A stretch of 64,000 nucleotides of DNA, from assembly GCF_014287275.1 (NCBI RefSeq), contig NZ_JACONZ010000001.1, forward strand, positions 1,054,001 through 1,118,000, read 5' to 3'. The stretch is from Anaerofilum hominis. GTDB taxonomy: Bacteria; Bacillota; Clostridia; Oscillospirales; Ruminococcaceae. The notes under the pieces were generated by a model. The model had not been told where the DNA came from. It saw nothing but the letters and a program-made list of their open reading frames with translations, and did no database searches. Both the position numbers and the translations under genes were made by a program. Of the stretch, positions 50,054-58,121 are shown in pieces. Position 1 is the first letter of the stretch. Each line of letters opens with the position of its first letter.

Positions 50054-51520
50054 TTGAAAAGCGGTGCTGAACTGCACAAGATCGTCTATAACGTATTGCT
50101 CACCCAGATCCAATTCGGCGCTTATCGCCGCGGGGAAAAACTGCCCACTATAGAAGAGGCCGGCGCACAGCTCGGCGTGTCGGTGGACACTGCCCGCGCC
50201 GCCTATCTGGAGCTCAAGGAAAAGGGCTATATCACCCTGTCCAAAAACGTGGGCGCCACCGTGAAAGCGGACTACAGCGCGGCGGAGACGGAAAATTTTA
50301 TTCAGACCTTTTTTTCACAGCGCAAAAGCGCGATGGCCGACCTGGCAGACGCGATGCTCCCGCTGTTCGGCAACGCCCAGTGGGTGGGGCTCCGGCACGC
50401 CGGCGGCCAGACACTGCGTGCCATGGAGGAGCTTTTGGACAGAGAGGCTGCGGCGGCCCCCTATGCGATGCTGGAGCATCTGGACCAAAAGTACAGCGCC
50501 CTCGGAAACCCGCTGCTCACCCGCCTTGCCTGGCAGGCTTTCATGTTCCTGCACGCGCCCTTTTTCAGCATCCCAGAAAATCTGCGTTATTTTGACCGCT
50601 CCGCCGATTATCTGCCGCAGGTCCTGTCCCTCTGCCGCGCCAAAGACTGGCCCGCGCTGCGCGCGGCGCTGGACCGGTCGGTCGGGCAGCTGTCCCCTGC
50701 GCTTTCCCGCTTTTACGGGGCCAGGATCACCCGGCCCGCCTGCGATGAGGTCAGCTTCACCTGGAGCTCCTACAAAAAAAGCGGGCAGCTGCGTTACTCC
50801 CTTGCCATGGAGCTTCTCATCTCGATCAGCCGGGGCGTCTATCCCGCCGGCGGGCTGCTTCCCCCGCAGCAGGAACTGGCGGCCCAAAAAGGCGTCTCGG
50901 TGAGCACGGTCCGCAGGGCCTTGGAGCTGCTGCACAGCGTCGGGGCCATCAAGTCGGCCCGCTATGTGGGCACCTGGGTGCTGCCGTTTGAACAGGCCAC
51001 CGAGAACAGCGACTTTACCAGGCCGGTCCTTCAGCGGCGGCTGCTGGATATGGCCGAAAGCCTGCAGATCCTCGCCTTATCCTGCAAAGAGGTGAGCCTG
51101 CTCACGCTGTCCAGCCTCAGCCGCGGCGCGGCGGAGGACCTGTGCGGCGCGCTGCAGGCGCACAGACGCTGGCGGCGGGGCGAAGTGCTGTCCTATTTTA
51201 TTCTGGACCGCATCGCCGAAAACGCCCCGCGCCAGGCCATCCGCACCGTTTACGCCGAGCTGCTGCGGCAGTTTTTCTGGGGCTACGCGCTGCGCGGCCT
51301 GAAAGGGAGCCAGGCGGATATCAACGCCCTGTACGACCCCTACTTTGACGAGTTGACCGGGGCGCTGCGCGCCGGGGACTTTCCCCGCTTTGCGGCCGTT
51401 CTGGAATCGCTTGTGCTGTATGAACTGCGCTGGACCGTTCGTCTTTTGTCCCGGCTCGGCGTGCCGGGCGCCGAGACCATCCTGCTCCCGGACGACGAAG
51501 CCCCGGACGCCCCCCTTTGA
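50054..51520 (+). CDS. transcriptional regulator with two GntR-type HTH domains
   Basis: A 488-residue protein with an N-terminal GntR winged helix (about 5-75, EKLPTIEEAGAQLGVSVDTAR) and a second one mid-chain (about 245-310, QELAAQKGVSVSTVRRALELL). Each is followed by a helical domain without a recognised ligand fold. The TTG at 50054 is favoured because GGAGGGG is 6 bases upstream; the ATG at 50039 has none. It is divergent from the REC-GGDEF-EAL gene and the only standard DNA-binding protein inside the signalling cluster, so it may control it. Confidence 0.85.
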   Translation: MKSGAELHKIVYNVLLTQIQFGAYRRGEKLPTIEEAGAQLGVSVDTARAAYLELKEKGYITLSKNVGATVKADYSAAETENFIQTFFSQRKSAMADLADAMLPLFGNAQWVGLRHAGGQTLRAMEELLDREAAAAPYAMLEHLDQKYSALGNPLLTRLAWQAFMFLHAPFFSIPENLRYFDRSADYLPQVLSLCRAKDWPALRAALDRSVGQLSPALSRFYGARITRPACDEVSFTWSSYKKSGQLRYSLAMELLISISRGVYPAGGLLPPQQELAAQKGVSVSTVRRALELLHSVGAIKSARYVGTWVLPFEQATENSDFTRPVLQRRLLDMAESLQILALSCKEVSLLTLSSLSRGAAEDLCGALQAHRRWRRGEVLSYFILDRIAENAPRQAIRTVYAELLRQFFWGYALRGLKGSQADINALYDPYFDELTGALRAGDFPRFAAVLESLVLYELRWTVRLLSRLGVPGAETILLPDDEAPDAPL

Positions 51521-51523
51521 CAG

Positions 51524-51560
51524 AAAAACCCTGCGGGATCCCGGTCCCACAGGGTTTTTT
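51524..51560. terminator. bidirectional terminator
   Basis: AAAAACCCTG (51524-51533) pairs with CAGGGTTTTT (51550-51559). T tracts on both strands. It separates the converging GntR-type and GGDEF genes. Confidence 0.85.
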
Positions 51561-51602
51561 GCGCGCAGAGCCGCGCAGCCCGCGGCACAGGCCGCAGCGG
51601 GT

Positions 51603-53801
51603 CTACTGCCCCGGCGCCTGCATCCGCTTATATTCTGTGATATCGGCGCAGTTGATGAGGTAAGCGTCGCTGTCGCCCCATTTCATGGTGGAAAACTGCA
51701 CGCGGGTCCACACGTCATACTGGGGGTTATAAAACTCTGTGGCGCCGGTCAGCGGGCAGCTCTCGCAGGGGAGGTCCCGCCCAAAAAACGCTTTGTGGCA
51801 GGTCATGCCCGCCCTTGCCGCGGGGTCCAGCCGCAGGGTCTTGTGATTCAGGTACAAAAGCTCATAGGTGTCCTTGCGGATGGCATAGATATAGGCGTCC
51901 TGCATATCCAGGATGGTATTGAGCTGCACCATGATCTGCTCGTTGCGGTCCGCCTCGCGCTTTTTCAGCAGAAAAGTGGTCAGGAGCTGGGCCACCAGCG
52001 AAAGTATGCCGATCTCCTCTTTGTTCCACATGCGCAGACCGGTGCACTCGTCAAAGCCGATGAAGCCGCGAAATCCGCCGCCGTCATACAGCGCGCACTG
52101 CAGCGTGGAGCAGACGCCCTGCGCCTCGAACAGGGCCGCCTGTTCCGGCGTGAGGGCATGGATGTCGCGGCAGTAAAAAACCGCGTCGTTTTGAAACAGG
52201 TCCTGATACCCCTTGACCTTTTCATAGGGGTAATGCTGTAAAAAGGCTTTCTGCGGCGCGATATCCTCATTGCACCACTCATAGGTATTGTCGGCATATT
52301 TTCCGTCGTCGCTGTTCTCAAACACATAAGCGCGGCTCACGTCAAAGCGCCTGCCCACGATCTCCAGAATGGTCCCGACGGCGGCGTCGATATCGGCGGC
52401 GTCGTACAGGATCTGAAACACATAGTTGACCAGACCGTTCCCACCCGCACCCTGGTTGGAGTCGATGGCCGCGCCCAGGGAGGAATAGCCGATCCGCTCC
52501 ACCGCCGCCATGCTGGTGGGGTCAAAACGGGCGCAGCGGTTTTTGCCCAGGCTTTTTGCCTGGTACAGCGCCAGGTCCGCGCGGTGGTACAGGGTCTGGA
52601 AGTCCCTGCCGTCCCACGGGTAAAGGGCCAGGCCGATGCTGCAGGTCACCTCGACGGGCTGTTTTTCCCCCTGGAACAGATGCTCAAAGAGGTCCAAAAG
52701 CTGTTGGGCCTTTTCTTCCGCCATCTGCGCGGAGGGGATATCTTTTAAAAAGACGGCAAACTCGTCCCCGCCGATGCGGCCGATCACGTCCGATTTGCGG
52801 GTCTGCCTTTTCATGCCGGCCGCCAGTTCGGTCAGGACCGCGTCTCCGAACAGATGCCCCTGGCCGTCGTTCACCCGTTTGAAATTGTCCACGTCGATGA
52901 TGAACATGGCGCAGGTCGTCTGCGGGTTGCCCTCCAGATACTGCTGGGCCCTGCGCTCCATTTCAGCGTGGTTGTAAAGCCCGGTCAGGGCGTCGAGTTC
53001 CGCGCGGCGGCGCAGGTCCTCCATCATCCGTTTTTCCTCGTCGATGTCCGAGATGGTGCCCACGGCCCGCAGCGGCTTATTTTCCGCATCGTACTGAGTG
53101 GCCGCCCGCACCCGGCACCAGAGATACCGCTTTTTTGCGGTGCAGATGCGCACATCGATGATGGAATTCGGCGCGCCTTTTTTGATCTCTTCCATCAGCG
53201 CGGCCATGGGCTCGACATCATCCGGGTGAAAATGGCGCAGAAGTTCCTCTTTCTGCAGGCTGGGGTCATAATTGGGCGCATAGCCGAACTTTCCCAGCCA
53301 GTTGGGGGAAAAGGTGATCTCGTCCGCGGCGAGGTCCCACTCAAAGATGATATCCGAGGACTGGTTCATGATGATCTCCAGGTGTTCCAGAGACAGGCGC
53401 AGCTTTTCCTGCGCATCCCGCACCTCGGTGAGGTCCAGAAAAATGCAGAAAAACCGCTGTTCCCGCTCGTCACCGAACAGCTGGGCGCTGCTGGCGGTCC
53501 ACTTATAGCTTCCGTCTCTGCATACGACCCGGTAGCTGAGGGAAAGCCGGCTGCCCCTGTTCAGCTGCCGGTCCACCTCGAGCAGAAAATTCTGCCGGTC
53601 CGACGGGTGGATCATCTCGAGGAACCGGTTTTGAAACCGCTTCTCCAGCTCTTCCCTCGTAAAGCCAAACAGCTCAAAAAAGCCGTCGTTGACCGCAACG
53701 ATGGTATAGCTTTCGTCATTTCTGCACTGCATGACCCCGCCCGGGATCAGGTTCAGCAGGGCTTCCCCCTCCGGGCTGAGCCCTTTGAGCAGTCTTTTCA
53801 T
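51603..53801 (-). CDS. PAS-PAS-GGDEF-GAF-PAS diguanylate cyclase
   Basis: A 732-residue soluble enzyme. Two PAS domains (about 10-125 and 140-255), a GGDEF domain with an intact active site GGDEF (344-348) and an inhibitory I-site RKSD (335-338), a GAF-like domain (about 440-620) and a C-terminal PAS with Cys668, Cys679 and Cys682 (CHKAFFGRDLPCESC). It should make cyclic-di-GMP, opposing the neighbouring EAL protein. The start at 53801 is before MKRLLKG; GAGG lies about 10 bases upstream. Confidence 0.93.
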   Translation of the reverse strand: MKRLLKGLSPEGEALLNLIPGGVMQCRNDESYTIVAVNDGFFELFGFTREELEKRFQNRFLEMIHPSDRQNFLLEVDRQLNRGSRLSLSYRVVCRDGSYKWTASSAQLFGDEREQRFFCIFLDLTEVRDAQEKLRLSLEHLEIIMNQSSDIIFEWDLAADEITFSPNWLGKFGYAPNYDPSLQKEELLRHFHPDDVEPMAALMEEIKKGAPNSIIDVRICTAKKRYLWCRVRAATQYDAENKPLRAVGTISDIDEEKRMMEDLRRRAELDALTGLYNHAEMERRAQQYLEGNPQTTCAMFIIDVDNFKRVNDGQGHLFGDAVLTELAAGMKRQTRKSDVIGRIGGDEFAVFLKDIPSAQMAEEKAQQLLDLFEHLFQGEKQPVEVTCSIGLALYPWDGRDFQTLYHRADLALYQAKSLGKNRCARFDPTSMAAVERIGYSSLGAAIDSNQGAGGNGLVNYVFQILYDAADIDAAVGTILEIVGRRFDVSRAYVFENSDDGKYADNTYEWCNEDIAPQKAFLQHYPYEKVKGYQDLFQNDAVFYCRDIHALTPEQAALFEAQGVCSTLQCALYDGGGFRGFIGFDECTGLRMWNKEEIGILSLVAQLLTTFLLKKREADRNEQIMVQLNTILDMQDAYIYAIRKDTYELLYLNHKTLRLDPAARAGMTCHKAFFGRDLPCESCPLTGATEFYNPQYDVWTRVQFSTMKWGDSDAYLINCADITEYKRMQAPGQ

Positions 53802-54087
53802 GTTTGATCGCCTCACCCCACCGGGACCGCGGGCCGCCCTGACGGGCCGCCGGGCCACCGGCTCTGTAAAATGCAGACTGTAAAAAAAGTGAAAACCGCC
53901 CCTTTGCTCCTTGCGCGGGCCGGCGCCGGAGAACCGCCGTCAGGGCGCGTGAGGACGGGCAGCACCGCGCGGGGACATGCCGCCGCGCCTGCCGAAAAAA
54001 GGCCTCCCGCAGAAAGCCCCGGCGCCACGGTGCAGCCCCGCGCGCCGCCGTCCGCCCGTAAAGCGCGCGCCGTGCGGCCTGGCGGGT

Positions 54088-56877
54088 CTATCTTATCCAT
54101 CTCTGCAGGGCCTCCAAAAGCCGCTCGATCTCGATGGGCTTTGCCACATGGTCGTTCATGCCCGCGCTGTGCGCCCTGCCGATATCGGAGGCAAACGCAT
54201 CGGCGGTCAGGGCCAGGATGGGCACGGTCCCGGCGTCGGGACGGCGCAGGGAGCGGATCGCCTCGGCGGCCTGATACCCGTCCATCACCGGCATCTGGAT
54301 ATCCATCAGGATGCAGTCGTATTCCCCCGGCGCGGAGGCCTCAAACCGCTCCACTGCGAGACGGCCGTTTTCCGCCTCGTCCACCGCAAGGCCCTGCATC
54401 TCCAGCAGCTCGGCCGCGATCTCGCGGTTGAGCTGGTTGTCCTCCACCAGCAGGACCCGCCTGCCCGCAAGGCTGGACGGCGGCGCGGCGGCGGGGAGGG
54501 CCGCGGCGTCGGCGCGCCCGCTGCGGCAGAACTGATGAAAGGTGTGGGCGATCTTGGACTTGAACAGCGGTTTTGTGATAAACGCGTCCGCCCCTGCCCT
54601 TTTGAACTCCTCCTCGATAGCGGAGTAATCATAGGCCGACACCACAATGATGGGCAGGTCTGCGCCCAGCTTCTCCCGCAGGGCTTTCAGCGTTTCCAGC
54701 CCGTCCATGCCGGGCATCTTCCAATCCAGGATCACGGAAAAAAAGTCGTCTCGCGCCTCATGGGCGTCCGCAGCGCGGCGGACCGCCTCTTCGCCCGACA
54801 GCACCCAGCTGCTGCGCATGCCCAGCTCCTCCAGGATCTCTGCGGCGCTCTCGCAGACGGCCTGATCGTCGTCCACCACCAGCACCGGCAGGCCGCACAG
54901 CTCTCCGTCGTTCTCCTCCGCCTCCTCGCACAGCTCGAAAGAGACGGCCACCAGGAAGCGGCTGCCCTCGCCCAGGGCGCTTTTGACCTCAATGGTGCCG
55001 TTCATCATGCGCACGATGTTCTGGGTGATCGCCATCCCCAGCCCCGTCCCCTGGACCCGGCCGGCCTTTGCCTCCTCCGCGCGGGAAAAGGGCTCGAAAA
55101 TGTGGGGGATATACGCTTCGGACATGCCGATCCCGTTGTCGGTGACAAGGAACTCGTACTGTCCCCTGCCCTTTGCAAAGGACGGCACCTCGCGCACCCG
55201 CAGCCCGACGCAGCCGCCCTCCGGGGTATACTTGACCGCGTTGGACAGCAGGTTCATCAGGACCTGCCGCAGGCGGCTCTGATCGGTGACGACCGTCTCG
55301 TGCCGCACATGGTCGGCGTTGATCTGCAGCTCCTGCCGCTTTGCGGCGGCCAGCGGACGGAACACGTCCATCACGTCCTCGATCAGCTCCGGCAGCGACG
55401 TCCGCTCTGAGAGCAGGTCGATCTTTCCGCTCTCGATCTTGGACATATCCAGCACTTCATTGATGAGACCCAGAAGGTGCCGGCTGGAGATGCTGATCTT
55501 GGCAAGGCAGTCCTGTACCTTTTCCGGGGAGTGCAGGTTTGCCTGCGCGATGACCGACATGCCGATGATGGCGTTCATGGGGGTGCGGATATCGTGGGAC
55601 ATGGAGGAGAGAAAGTTGGTCTTGGCATCGCTGGCGATCTGCGCCGCCTTGCAGGCGTCCTCCAGCGCTTCTCGCTGCCGGGCCTGCTCCAGCCGCTCCC
55701 GCGTCACGTCCACACCCACGCTGTAATAAGAGGGAATGCCGTCCCAGCTGTCCTCCCCGCTGACGTAGCTGTAGGTCATCATGAAAATCTTGACAGTGCC
55801 GTCCCGGGTGACGACGCGCCCCTCCACTGCCGTGGGCTGGCCGGTCACCTTTGACTGCCGCATGACCTCGGCGGCGTGTTCGATGTCCTCCGGGTGGACA
55901 TAGGTGCACTGAGAGTGCAGCTCCTGCTCAAACTGCTCTTTGGTATAGCCGATCAGGTCCAGAAACCCGCCGCTGTACCAGAGCACCGTGCGCATATCCC
56001 GGCCGTCCACCCGCGCCAGCCCGCCGGGGACGCTGCGGATCAGGGCGTCCCGCTCCTGATCTTTCTTGGCCAGCTTGTATTCCGTGCTGTACATATCGTG
56101 GGACAGCTCCAGCCGCGCCCGGTGGCCGTCCCAGTCGATGATGCGGTTTTTGATCTTAAAGGATCGTTCCAGCACCGGGTTCTGAAATTCCCACTCGTAA
56201 AAGGCATCCGCGGTCAGCTTGTCGTTGGTGCAGAAAGGGCAGGGGGAGCTTCTTCCCTGGATGACCTCGTAACACTTGCGGCCCGTCAGCCGGACCGCGG
56301 GCGCGCCCAGCACCTCGCAGGCGCGCTGGTTCACATATAAAAGTTCATAGGTGTCCATATCGCTGACGTAGACGTTCCCCTCGTAGGCGTCCAGCATCCA
56401 GTGAAAATACTGCAGCTTTTGTCGGCAAAGCTGCTGTGCCTCTTCCTGCGGGGGCTGCGCTTCCAGGGCGGTGAGCTCCGCCCGCAGCGCCGGCGCGCCG
56501 GAGGAGGGGTCTTCCCCCACGGTGCCGCAAAGGCGCGCAGGGAAAGACCCGCCCGCCCAAAGGGGCAGGCGGACGGTCATCCCGATATCGGAGCGGCCCT
56601 CGCGCAGCGCCCGCGCCGCCGCCTGCCGGATGGCGGCGAACTCGTCTGGCAGCTGCGCGTAATACTGCCGCAGATCACAAAAGCGGGCGCAGAATTCCTC
56701 TTTGGAACACCCGATGCTGCGGAAAAAGGCGGCGTTTCCCCAACGGAAAGTCAGCCCCTCGTCCAGCAGGCAGCAGATCATGCCCGTGCGCAGCGTGTCC
56801 AGCACCGCCGGGCATACCGCTTCCGGCCTGTGGGACGCATCGGTCCCGGCCTGCGCCGTTCCCTGTCTGTTTTCCAT
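54088..56877 (-). CDS. PAS-rich hybrid histidine kinase with two receivers
   Basis: A 929-residue soluble kinase. Three PAS-like regions in the first 400 residues; the second holds Cys202, Cys213 and Cys216 (CYEVIQGRSSPCPFC). HisKA has His428 in MSHDIRTP, then HATPase (DNGIGM, GTGLGMA), receiver 1 with ILDWKMPGMDG and receiver 2 with Asp859 in LMDIQMPVMDG. The N-terminal 60 residues are also cysteine-rich. Transcribed from its own promoter at 57000-57028, which shares a leader motif with the REC-GGDEF-EAL gene. Confidence 0.92.
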   Translation of the reverse strand: MENRQGTAQAGTDASHRPEAVCPAVLDTLRTGMICCLLDEGLTFRWGNAAFFRSIGCSKEEFCARFCDLRQYYAQLPDEFAAIRQAAARALREGRSDIGMTVRLPLWAGGSFPARLCGTVGEDPSSGAPALRAELTALEAQPPQEEAQQLCRQKLQYFHWMLDAYEGNVYVSDMDTYELLYVNQRACEVLGAPAVRLTGRKCYEVIQGRSSPCPFCTNDKLTADAFYEWEFQNPVLERSFKIKNRIIDWDGHRARLELSHDMYSTEYKLAKKDQERDALIRSVPGGLARVDGRDMRTVLWYSGGFLDLIGYTKEQFEQELHSQCTYVHPEDIEHAAEVMRQSKVTGQPTAVEGRVVTRDGTVKIFMMTYSYVSGEDSWDGIPSYYSVGVDVTRERLEQARQREALEDACKAAQIASDAKTNFLSSMSHDIRTPMNAIIGMSVIAQANLHSPEKVQDCLAKISISSRHLLGLINEVLDMSKIESGKIDLLSERTSLPELIEDVMDVFRPLAAAKRQELQINADHVRHETVVTDQSRLRQVLMNLLSNAVKYTPEGGCVGLRVREVPSFAKGRGQYEFLVTDNGIGMSEAYIPHIFEPFSRAEEAKAGRVQGTGLGMAITQNIVRMMNGTIEVKSALGEGSRFLVAVSFELCEEAEENDGELCGLPVLVVDDDQAVCESAAEILEELGMRSSWVLSGEEAVRRAADAHEARDDFFSVILDWKMPGMDGLETLKALREKLGADLPIIVVSAYDYSAIEEEFKRAGADAFITKPLFKSKIAHTFHQFCRSGRADAAALPAAAPPSSLAGRRVLLVEDNQLNREIAAELLEMQGLAVDEAENGRLAVERFEASAPGEYDCILMDIQMPVMDGYQAAEAIRSLRRPDAGTVPILALTADAFASDIGRAHSAGMNDHVAKPIEIERLLEALQRWIR

Positions 56878-56974
56878 TCTTCAACCGCCTGTTCCGTGCG
56901 ACCCGGGGGGATCGTCCTGTTTTTTTCAAGCCCGCGCCTGCGGGAAATGCCCGCAGCAAAAGGCAAAACGCAAA

Positions 56975-57028
56975 TTGCTCACATACATATATATGACTCA
57001 GTATAGCAAAAGCCGCCATAAAACGCAA
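56975..57028 (-). promoter_or_regulatory. promoter and leader element shared with 49898-49950
   Basis: Minus-strand TTGCGT (57023-57028) and TATACT (57000-57005), 17 bases apart. Downstream TATACTGAGTC, then ATATGTATGTGAGCAA parallels the element at 49.9 kb. The rest of the 56878-57189 gap is GC-rich with no gene. Confidence 0.7.
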
Positions 57029-57189
57029 CACTGCCGCGCCGCTGTGTTTTGCTCCTTTTTCGCCCGCGGGACCGGCGTGGACCGGCGCGTTTGCCGCTTT
57101 TTCCTCTGCTTTTTTCACATCGCCCCCGCTGCCGCGGCCCGGCCGGTGCTAGGGCGATAGCAAATCTAATACTTTATTTCAGTTCTTCT

Positions 57190-57498
57190 TTATTGCAAAT
57201 GCTCAATAAACTTCTTGACGATTTCTTCCTTATCGATATCCCATCGGGCAATCAGCATATCCAAAAGTACAGATTTGATGAAGCTATCCGCAAACGGCTC
57301 CTTGCGGTGCACCATTATCAGGACAAAGATCAACTCATACAGAGCCGCTTTGTCAAGCCGTTCCATTAGCATTTTCATCATTTCAGGGTTCATGTGTTTG
57401 TCATTCGGCGTGCAGATCAAGTACCACCAACCGCTGTATTGTCTTATCCATTTCAGGAATTTAACCGTTTGTTTCATCCGGCTATTTTCTTTTTCCAT
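57190..57498 (-). CDS. 102-residue protein of unknown function
   Basis: Not recognised. An AT-rich gene with a helical, Met/Lys-rich product (YSGWWYLICTPNDKH near the N-terminus, then two predicted helices). No membrane segment or cofactor motif is evident. The ATG at 57498 has AGAGGAG about 9 bases upstream. It is divergent from a small XRE regulator, and an 11-bp inverted repeat spans the intergenic region. Confidence 0.65.
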   Translation of the reverse strand: MEKENSRMKQTVKFLKWIRQYSGWWYLICTPNDKHMNPEMMKMLMERLDKAALYELIFVLIMVHRKEPFADSFIKSVLLDMLIARWDIDKEEIVKKFIEHLQ

Positions 57499-57518
57499 CT
57501 TGGTTTTCTCCTCTTTGA

Positions 57519-57590
57519 TTATCACTATCTAGTTATAATCGCAACTTTTAAATGTGCTAAAATCAATTACAAATTACTGGATAGTGATAA
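57519..57590. promoter_or_regulatory. spaced inverted repeat between divergent genes
   Basis: TTATCACTATC (57519-57529) and its exact complement GATAGTGATAA (57580-57590) lie 50 bases apart, each next to one gene start. The AT-rich centre contains TTATAATCG and CTAAAATC, possible -10 elements for both directions. Size and position fit a pair of XRE operator sites. Confidence 0.6.
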
Positions 57591-57607
57591 AAAAGGAGAA
57601 ATGCACA

Positions 57608-57874
57608 ATGGCCAAGATCTTGCAGGATATAAGCATAGGCAATAATCTACAAAGGATACGGAAAATGCGGGGATTGACCCAAAATGACGTTTGTGCAAGG
57701 ATGGCCTCATTGGGCAGGCCAATGTTACAGTCAACCTATGCCCAAATTGAAACCGGCGCAAGAAATATTTTTATTAGCGACCTGATCGCTTTGAGGACCG
57801 TATTGAATACTCAGTATGATGAGATCTTCAAGGGGTTAAGTCCGATCAATAAGTATGAGCAGGGCGTTGAATAA
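57608..57874 (+). CDS. small XRE-family regulator
   Basis: An 88-residue single-domain HTH protein: GNNLQRIRKMRGLTQNDV and TYAQIETGARNIFISDLIAL. Homologous to the XRE protein at 36326-36589. AAAGGAG is 9-10 bases before ATG 57608. It probably controls itself and the divergent 102-residue gene through the repeats at 57519-57590. Confidence 0.85.
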   Translation: MAKILQDISIGNNLQRIRKMRGLTQNDVCARMASLGRPMLQSTYAQIETGARNIFISDLIALRTVLNTQYDEIFKGLSPINKYEQGVE

Positions 57875-57974
57875 ACAAATCTCTGCATTTTTCCCGCTCC
57901 AAGCCGTGTATGCGCATTTCCATTCCTTTGAATAACCTTGCTTTGTTGCTTGAGCATTTCTATTGTTAAAATAT

Positions 57975-58008
57975 AAAAAAACCCCCGCTGTTGCTTTCAC
58001 AGCGGGGG
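57975..58008 (-). terminator. terminator of lysS
   Basis: CCCCCGCTG (57982-57990) pairs with CAGCGGGGG (58000-58008); read leftward the stem is followed by seven T. It lies about 115 bases past the lysS stop and 100 past the converging XRE gene. Confidence 0.85.
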
Positions 58009-58121
58009 AGTTCTTTATGATGGGACTTTTTTCACTTGTCGTGCCGCTTGCCCAAAAGCGCCGCGAACCGCGCTTTTTCGTTTTCAGCGGCGTGCAAACC
58101 GTGGATTCCACGGAGGGACGC

